Source: DATDPY01 sp964395765
GTDB lineage: Bacteria; Bacteroidota; Bacteroidia; Cytophagales; Cyclobacteriaceae
Assembly: GCA_964395765.1 (NCBI GenBank)
Contig: CAYNCU010000058.1
Span: 1-19,639, forward strand
DNA length: 19,639 nt
Direction of reading: 5' to 3'
Shown piece after piece: positions 14,818-19,639 of this stretch; the first letter of the stretch is position 1, and every line of letters starts with the position of its first letter. The position numbers and the translations under genes are program-made. The notes under the pieces were generated by a model, which had not been told where the DNA came from, made no database searches, and saw only the letters and a list, made by a program, of their open reading frames with translations.

Positions 14818-15126
14818 ACGTTTGGGCTTTGAACCGAGCTTAATATTTTAATATTTTTTGTGTCCGTGAATTTACCTTTATATGGTAGGTGATATCAATA
14901 TTCAGAAAGTCCATATTCCCGGAAATATTCACGGATCAATAAAATTATCATAAATCCGGTAGCTAAAATGGGCTTAAAATCTAATATTTTCTGCATATTA
15001 ACCATTAATATCTCCGGAAATCAAGGAATTATTTATACATTTGAAACTGTAAAAAATAATAACATTCTAAGTTTTAATTTGACTTTTTAAATATTTATAT
15101 TTGAATAAACCAAAAAGTATTGTGTG
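14818..15126. other. 309-base divergent intergenic region
   Basis: Separates the peroxiredoxin (-) from the DUF6588 gene (+). It holds a 9-base inverted pair, TCCGTGAAT at 14863-14871 and ATTCACGGA at 14927-14935 with a 55-base spacer, and a + strand -7 box at 15096-15103. Otherwise it is AT-rich with no coding potential. Confidence 0.55.
15096..15103 (+). promoter_or_regulatory. -7 promoter box of the DUF6588 gene
   Basis: TATATTTG is a perfect TAnnTTTG match 23 bases before the ATG at 15127. The best TTTG upstream (15078-15081) is only 14 bases away, closer than the usual 19, so the -33 element is weak or displaced. Confidence 0.55.
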
Positions 15127-16194
15127 ATGAAATCGTTTAAAAATATCCTGATATTTTGTTTATTGACGTTATTGATCGTCAACCAGACAAGCGCACAGTC
15201 GGGAAGTTTCTTTGATGTATTATATGCTGTACCCAAAGATGGATCTTCCTATATAGATTCATATCTGTCACCGGTCGTATCAAGATTCGGAACTGATGTA
15301 ACATCCGGATGGTATACTACGGCCAAAACTCATAAAACGCTTGGATTTGACTTAAGTGTATCGATCAGTTCAGCCTTTGTACCTGCCTCGGATAACAGCT
15401 TTTCATTTAAAAATTCGGATTACACAAGCCTGGAGCTGGCCAACGGAAATGAAGCCAGCGTACCCACCATTTTCGGTACTGATAAAAATACGCCGGCTAT
15501 GAAAGTGGTTGATCACAATACCACTTATGGTGATGTTGATCTGGCTGACCTGAATGCCCCCGGCGGGCTCAACCTGAAAAAACATATAGGTTTCGCTGCT
15601 GTTCCACTTCCTGTTCTGCAACTTGGAATAGGATTGGTTAAAAACACGGATTTGAAAATCAGGTATATCCCGGATGTATTCCCTCATGTAAATTATTCCT
15701 ATTGGGGAGTGGGTATCATGCACGATCTTACCCAGTGGATCCCGGTAGTTGATAAATTACCGATCGATATTTCCCTGCTGGCGGCTTATTCAAGATTTTC
15801 CTTTGATTACCCGACCAATCCTGATGAAACAAATTTCGACGGTGCGAACCAGGACCTTAAAGGCACTTCAAGAGGATATGATATCGAAGTTATCGTTTCC
15901 AAAAAAATTACCGTCCTCACAGTGCTGGCCGGCGTTGGCTTTGATCATGCCAAGTCCACATTCAATGTTAACGGCACCTATGATATCAACTATCCCCCGT
16001 CTCCTGCGTGGCCAACAGGGTACGAGGCACCTAATACTACTTATACAGATCCTATTGCCATATCTGCCAAAACGGGCGGCTTAAAAGCCACGCTGGGAAT
16101 TCGCCTGCAATTTGCCATATTCTGTATCAATGCTGATTATACGCTTGGCAAGTACAACGTATTGAATACGGGAATTGCCTTCTCATTCCGTTAA
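15127..16194 (+). CDS. DUF6588-like outer-membrane-type protein
   Basis: About 355 residues from the ATG at 15127; a GTG sits just upstream at 15124. The N-terminus MKSFKNILIFCLLTLLIVNQ with TSA before QSGS is a clear signal peptide, cleaved near residue 24. The body alternates polar and hydrophobic residues as in a beta-barrel (for example LGFDLSVSISSAF, LPIDISLLAAYSRFSF and GLKATLGIRLQFAIFCINAD) and ends in AFSFR. The phrase SGWYTTAKTHKTLGFDLSVS near residues 57-76 is what I associate with the DUF6588 family of Bacteroidota. No function is known. It is probably an outer-membrane protein. It is monocistronic, with its own promoter box, and convergent with trxA. Confidence 0.75.
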   Translation: MKSFKNILIFCLLTLLIVNQTSAQSGSFFDVLYAVPKDGSSYIDSYLSPVVSRFGTDVTSGWYTTAKTHKTLGFDLSVSISSAFVPASDNSFSFKNSDYTSLELANGNEASVPTIFGTDKNTPAMKVVDHNTTYGDVDLADLNAPGGLNLKKHIGFAAVPLPVLQLGIGLVKNTDLKIRYIPDVFPHVNYSYWGVGIMHDLTQWIPVVDKLPIDISLLAAYSRFSFDYPTNPDETNFDGANQDLKGTSRGYDIEVIVSKKITVLTVLAGVGFDHAKSTFNVNGTYDINYPPSPAWPTGYEAPNTTYTDPIAISAKTGGLKATLGIRLQFAIFCINADYTLGKYNVLNTGIAFSFR

Positions 16195-16234
16195 GCAGAG
16201 CCATTAGACAAGAAGGGAATTTCAAAAGAATAAT

Positions 16235-16265
16235 GAAAAATCAGGATCGCCAGGTTCAGGCGATC
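16235..16265 (-). terminator. Terminator of trxA
   Basis: GATCGCC (16245-16251), a 7-base loop and GGCGATC (16259-16265) make a perfect 7-bp stem that includes the trxA stop codon. On the - strand it is followed by CTGATTTTTC, a short T-run. On the + strand a T6 run appears 13 bases after the stem, so it may also help stop the convergent DUF6588 transcript. Confidence 0.6.
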
Positions 16266-16579
16266 TGTGCTTCCAGTTTTTTGGAAAGGATACTTTTGGG
16301 AACAGCCCCGATTTGTTTATCGACTACCTGGCCGTTCTTGAATATGAGCAGAGTGGGAATACTTCTCACGCCGAATTTTGCCGTAATCGAAGGATTATTG
16401 TCCACATCAACCTTGCCGATGACCACTTTCCCGTCATAATCCTTAGCCATTTCTTCCACTACAGGTCCAATGATCCTGCAGGGACCGCACCATTCGGCCC
16501 AAAAATCAACCATAACCGGTTTCCCTGAGTTTATTATTTCTTCGTAGTTACTATCTGTAATTTCAATCGGTTTTGACAT
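16256..16579 (-). CDS. trxA: Thioredoxin
   Basis: A 107-residue cytoplasmic dithiol reductant. The active site WAEWCGPCR has Cys31 and Cys34. The buried Asp lies in VMVDFWAEWC, the cis-Pro loop is RSIPTLLIFKNG, and Gly-containing GAVPKS follows. Length is typical. The ATG at 16579 (MSKPIEIT) is preferred over an in-frame TTG 9 bases upstream. It has its own -7 box at 16642-16649 and a hairpin terminator at its stop codon. It lies downstream of dnaE on the same strand, 146 bases away, an order I recall from other Bacteroidota. It could reduce the nearby peroxiredoxin, but that link is inferred from function only. Confidence 0.97.
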   Translation of the reverse strand: MSKPIEITDSNYEEIINSGKPVMVDFWAEWCGPCRIIGPVVEEMAKDYDGKVVIGKVDVDNNPSITAKFGVRSIPTLLIFKNGQVVDKQIGAVPKSILSKKLEAQIA

Positions 16580-16641
16580 AATCTTCAATTTATATTTTAA
16601 TATATACTAATTTCCTCCTCAAAAGGTTTTACAGAAAGATG

Positions 16642-16649
16642 CAAATTTA
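16642..16649 (-). promoter_or_regulatory. -7 promoter box of trxA
   Basis: On the - strand TAAATTTG matches TAnnTTTG perfectly. No strong -33 TTTG is seen at the standard distance. The transcript would have a leader of roughly 55 bases, which includes a GAGGAGG stretch too far from the ATG to be its ribosome binding site. Confidence 0.5.
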
Positions 16650-16725
16650 TCAATTTATATGTTCACTCCCGCTTCCTGTGATTTGAATACCTGATATAAC
16701 TTGATAAATCCTTACGATCAGGTTT

Positions 16726-19639
16726 TCAGTGTCTTATAATCAGTTCAATTTCCGTTCCCGGGATTTCCTCAACCAAATGAATAAAATTGTCGCTGGAAGA
16801 AACTTTTAATTTCCTGCTGAAAAGATCTACAGTCAGCTTTTCCGATTCATCGACAATATTCAGGATCAGGGAGCTTTTACCCTTATTATTTTCAACGGCG
16901 GACAACAGCTTATCCACCAGATTTTCATCAATGGAAGGGGCGGCCAGGTTAATTTTAATCCCATCACAGTATTTTTCGCGGATATCGGTGAGAAGATCAA
17001 TATTGCTGATCCTGAAATCGGGTTCATTGTTCCGCCAGGGCTGCCTTTCAACCCTTCCCTTGATATAGATAAACCAACCGTTTTCAAAATATTTTTTAAA
17101 CTTCAGGTAATCATCGGAAAAAAGATAAAAGGTATGCGAATCATCATAATCCTCAACGGTAAGCGTGCCGAAAGGCTTTCCGGATTTGGCGATCCTGTGC
17201 GCAAAATTTACAATGATCCCGGCCATGTACAGTTCGTTCCTGCCCACCAGGCTTTCCATATTCTTCAATTGGCCGAGGTTAGTATTGCAGAAATGTTTAA
17301 TCTCGAACCTGTATTGATCCAGGGGATGTCCTGAAATATAAAAGCCCACTACTTCTTTTTCAACCTTAAGTTTTTCAATTTCCGAGAACGGTTCACAGTT
17401 TTCTATTTTAGGCAGAGGAATATCGGCCGATTTACCTGCGCCGAACAGCGATTGCTGGGAAGTATCTTTTTCGTGTTGTATCTTATTGCCGTAGCGAATG
17501 GCCTTTTCGATCAGTGAAGTTCCGGATTCATCTTCGTTGAATATATATTGGCGTCGATGGTACTCCCCAAAGCAATCAAAAGCGCCTGACATTGCCAGGC
17601 TTTCAAATGTTTTTTTATTGACGGACCGGAGATTTACTCTTGCGGCAAAATCAAATAGATTCCGGTAAGGACCATGCTCATTCCTTTCGGAGATGATTGC
17701 CTCAACAGCAGCTTCTCCGGTGCCCTTTATGGCGGCCAGTCCAAACAGGATCTCGCCTTTTTTATTAACGGTGAATGTATTATCACTTTCATTCACATCA
17801 GGGCCATTCACCTTCAGGTTCATCCTTTTCGTTTCTTCCATGAACTGGGTGATCTTATCGATATTATTCTGGTTATGGGACAATACGGAAGCCATATACT
17901 CGGCCGGGTAGTGCGCCTTCAGGTAAGCCGTCTGGTAGGCTACCAGGGAATATGCCGCCGAATGAGACCGGTTAAATCCATACTGTGCAAATTTTTCCAT
18001 GACGCCGAAGATTTCCCCTGCTTTATCTTCAGGAATATTGTGCAGCTTTTTTGCTCCTTTTACAAATTCTTCCTGCATGCCCCGCATAACATCCAGCTTC
18101 TTTTTCCCCATGGCTCGGCGAAGGATGTCGGCTTTTCCCAGTGTAAAACCGGCTATGATCTGTGCCACCTGCATGATCTGTTCCTGGTACACCATAATAC
18201 CATACGTATTTTGCAAAACAGGTTCCAGCAAAGGATGCGGGTAATCCACCTTTTCACGGCCTTGTTTCCTGTTGATAAAATTCGGAATAAATTCCATTGG
18301 GCCGGGCCGGAATAAGGCATTCATGGCAATAAGATCTTCCAGCGTGGTTGGTTTAAGTTCCTGAAGATATTTTCTCATCCCGTTGGACTCGAATTGAAAT
18401 GTGCCGATCGTCTCCGCTTTTTTATATAATTCAAAAGTTTCAGGGTCATCCAGCGGAATCTCTTCCGGGATGATGGTTTTACCCGTGATTTTATTAATCA
18501 ACTTCAGGCAATCTTTGATAATGGAAAGGGTCTTCAGTCCGAGGAAGTCCATTTTCAGCATTCCGGCGTCTTCAATCACCTTACCATCATACTGGGTAAT
18601 CAGCAGATCAGAATCTTTTGAGGTTGCTACCGGGATATAATTGGTTATATCGTCGGGGGCAATAATGACACCTGCGGCATGGATCCCGGCATTTCTTACG
18701 GAACCTTCCAGTTTTTCGGCGAGTTTAATTACTTCGGCTTTCAGATCTTTCCCGTTTCTCAGGTCGCCCAGTTCCGGAACTTCCTTGATCGCCTCCGCCA
18801 GCGTAATTCCCGGTCTTTCGGGGACGAGTTTAGCCAGGTAATTAGCGTCAGTTAGCGGAAGGTCGAGGACTCGTGCCGTATCGCGGATTGCCATTTTTGC
18901 CGCCATGGTTCCATAGGTGATGATCTGGGCCACCTGGTTCCGTCCGTATTTATCCACCACGTAATCGATCACCTTCTGACGGCCATCATCATCGAAATCG
19001 GTATCGATATCCGGCATGGATATCCTTTCCGGGTTCAGGAAACGTTCGAACAGTAAACTGTATTTAATCGGATCTATATTGGTTATTCCAACGCTATAGG
19101 CAACCACGGAGCCTGCCGCCGAACCCCTTCCCGGTCCGATCATTACTCCCAGGTTCCTGCCGGCATTGATCATGTCCTGAACAATGAGGAAATAACCGGC
19201 AAAACCCATTTTCCTGATAATACCGAGCTCATAATTGATCCTGGTTTCAATTTCAGGCGTTAATATCTTATATCTTTTTTTTGCTCCCTCAAAAGCAAGG
19301 TGAGCGAGGTATTCGTCGGAATCCGTAAAACCTTCGGGGATGGGGAAATTCGGAAGAAGGATATCCCTTTTCAGGTTGGGCGTAAAACATTTGTCGGCAA
19401 TTTCATTGGTAAAATCAAGGGCTTGTGGAACATCCTTAAAGGACTTATCCATTTCATTTTGGGTCTTGAAATAAAATTCATCATTGGGAAAACCGAAACG
19501 GAATCCTTTCCCGTCGCCGATAGGGGTTTTCTTGAGATCGCCCGTATTCACACAAAGGAGAATATCGTGTGCCGGGGCATCGCCTTTGTCAATATAATGG
19601 GAATCATTGGTGGCGATAGTTTTAACATTGTATTTCTTC
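16726..19639 (-). CDS. dnaE: DNA polymerase III subunit alpha, 5'-partial
   Basis: Catalytic subunit of the replicative polymerase. The frame stays open to the right edge, where TIATNDSHYIDKGDAPAHD is the end of the PHP domain, so the N-terminus is outside the window; about 970 residues are visible. The palm has MPDIDTDFDDDGRQ near residue 207 with two catalytic Asp, and LKMDFLGLKTL near 360 with the third. Upstream is IGPGRGSAAGSVVAY, typical of DnaE. The fingers include FNRSHSAAYSLVAYQTAYLK, and the DNA-binding HhH region has AIKGTGEAAVEAI near 632. The C-terminal OB fold spans about 795-880 (MAGIIVNFAHRIAKSGKPFG, FIYIKGRVERQPW). The frame is continuous with no break. trxA follows 146 bases downstream. 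Confidence 0.97.
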   Translation of the reverse strand, partial: KKYNVKTIATNDSHYIDKGDAPAHDILLCVNTGDLKKTPIGDGKGFRFGFPNDEFYFKTQNEMDKSFKDVPQALDFTNEIADKCFTPNLKRDILLPNFPIPEGFTDSDEYLAHLAFEGAKKRYKILTPEIETRINYELGIIRKMGFAGYFLIVQDMINAGRNLGVMIGPGRGSAAGSVVAYSVGITNIDPIKYSLLFERFLNPERISMPDIDTDFDDDGRQKVIDYVVDKYGRNQVAQIITYGTMAAKMAIRDTARVLDLPLTDANYLAKLVPERPGITLAEAIKEVPELGDLRNGKDLKAEVIKLAEKLEGSVRNAGIHAAGVIIAPDDITNYIPVATSKDSDLLITQYDGKVIEDAGMLKMDFLGLKTLSIIKDCLKLINKITGKTIIPEEIPLDDPETFELYKKAETIGTFQFESNGMRKYLQELKPTTLEDLIAMNALFRPGPMEFIPNFINRKQGREKVDYPHPLLEPVLQNTYGIMVYQEQIMQVAQIIAGFTLGKADILRRAMGKKKLDVMRGMQEEFVKGAKKLHNIPEDKAGEIFGVMEKFAQYGFNRSHSAAYSLVAYQTAYLKAHYPAEYMASVLSHNQNNIDKITQFMEETKRMNLKVNGPDVNESDNTFTVNKKGEILFGLAAIKGTGEAAVEAIISERNEHGPYRNLFDFAARVNLRSVNKKTFESLAMSGAFDCFGEYHRRQYIFNEDESGTSLIEKAIRYGNKIQHEKDTSQQSLFGAGKSADIPLPKIENCEPFSEIEKLKVEKEVVGFYISGHPLDQYRFEIKHFCNTNLGQLKNMESLVGRNELYMAGIIVNFAHRIAKSGKPFGTLTVEDYDDSHTFYLFSDDYLKFKKYFENGWFIYIKGRVERQPWRNNEPDFRISNIDLLTDIREKYCDGIKINLAAPSIDENLVDKLLSAVENNKGKSSLILNIVDESEKLTVDLFSRKLKVSSSDNFIHLVEEIPGTEIELIIRH

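Noticed and set aside
16689..16723. ACCTGAT...ATCAGGT inverted repeat just after dnaE as a terminator
   Set aside because: The loop is 21 bases and no T-run follows on the - strand, so I did not call it.
17674..18315. 213-codon open frame on the + strand inside dnaE
   Set aside because: Antisense to conserved polymerase sequence; composition looks like a reverse-frame artefact.

Overview
The window reads as a chromosomal segment of a member of the Bacteroidota, probably Bacteroidales or a near relative. The evidence is a set of lineage-typical genes (a DUF4834 small membrane protein, a DUF6588 outer-membrane-type protein, an AccD without its zinc ribbon, a degenerate arginase-fold protein and a CarB without the C-terminal regulatory domain), matches to the Bacteroidota -7 promoter box TAnnTTTG upstream of several genes, few Shine-Dalgarno sequences and moderate GC. 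I see no phage, plasmid, IS transposase, CRISPR array, rRNA or tRNA. Most of the window is housekeeping sequence with a small accessory stretch in the middle.

Layout. Bases 1-6249 are all on the + strand: carB (5' end outside the window), a DUF4834 protein, accD, a 368-base gap, an arginase/formimidoylglutamase-fold protein and a secreted endonuclease/exonuclease/phosphatase-family protein. Then comes a 614-base gene-free stretch with a REPIN-like repeat and GC-rich palindromes. From 8239 down to 6864 on the - strand runs a three-gene operon: SRPBCC protein, ArsR-type regulator and YigZ/IMPACT protein. Two GTAAC-N6-GTTAC dyads overlap its promoter. Divergent from it, 8450-11585 (+) is a tight cell-surface cluster: FemAB/GNAT-like acyltransferase, Wzx-like flippase and family 2 glycosyltransferase. 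Another gene-free stretch (11586-12037) carries two tandem copies of the same REPIN-like repeat.

From 14817 down to 12038 (-) lie a 2-Cys peroxiredoxin, the Kdo transferase waaA and the ribosome-maturation GTPase rsgA. A DUF6588 protein (+) follows, convergent with trxA (-). dnaE (-) runs off the right edge.

How the genes fit together. carB, accD, rsgA, dnaE and trxA serve pyrimidine/arginine precursor supply, fatty-acid synthesis, 30S maturation, replication and thiol redox. waaA and the 8450-11585 cluster both build envelope glycans: waaA adds Kdo to lipid A, while the cluster is suited to making and exporting a surface glycan. The SRPBCC-ArsR-YigZ operon looks autoregulated.

The most unusual things are the roughly 102-bp repeats with two inverted REP-like ends, all in gaps between convergent genes; the paired operator dyads embedded in a promoter; and a waaA frame with no ATG/GTG/TTG ahead of its conserved N-terminal anchor. 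I did not find clear evidence of an entirely new multi-gene system.
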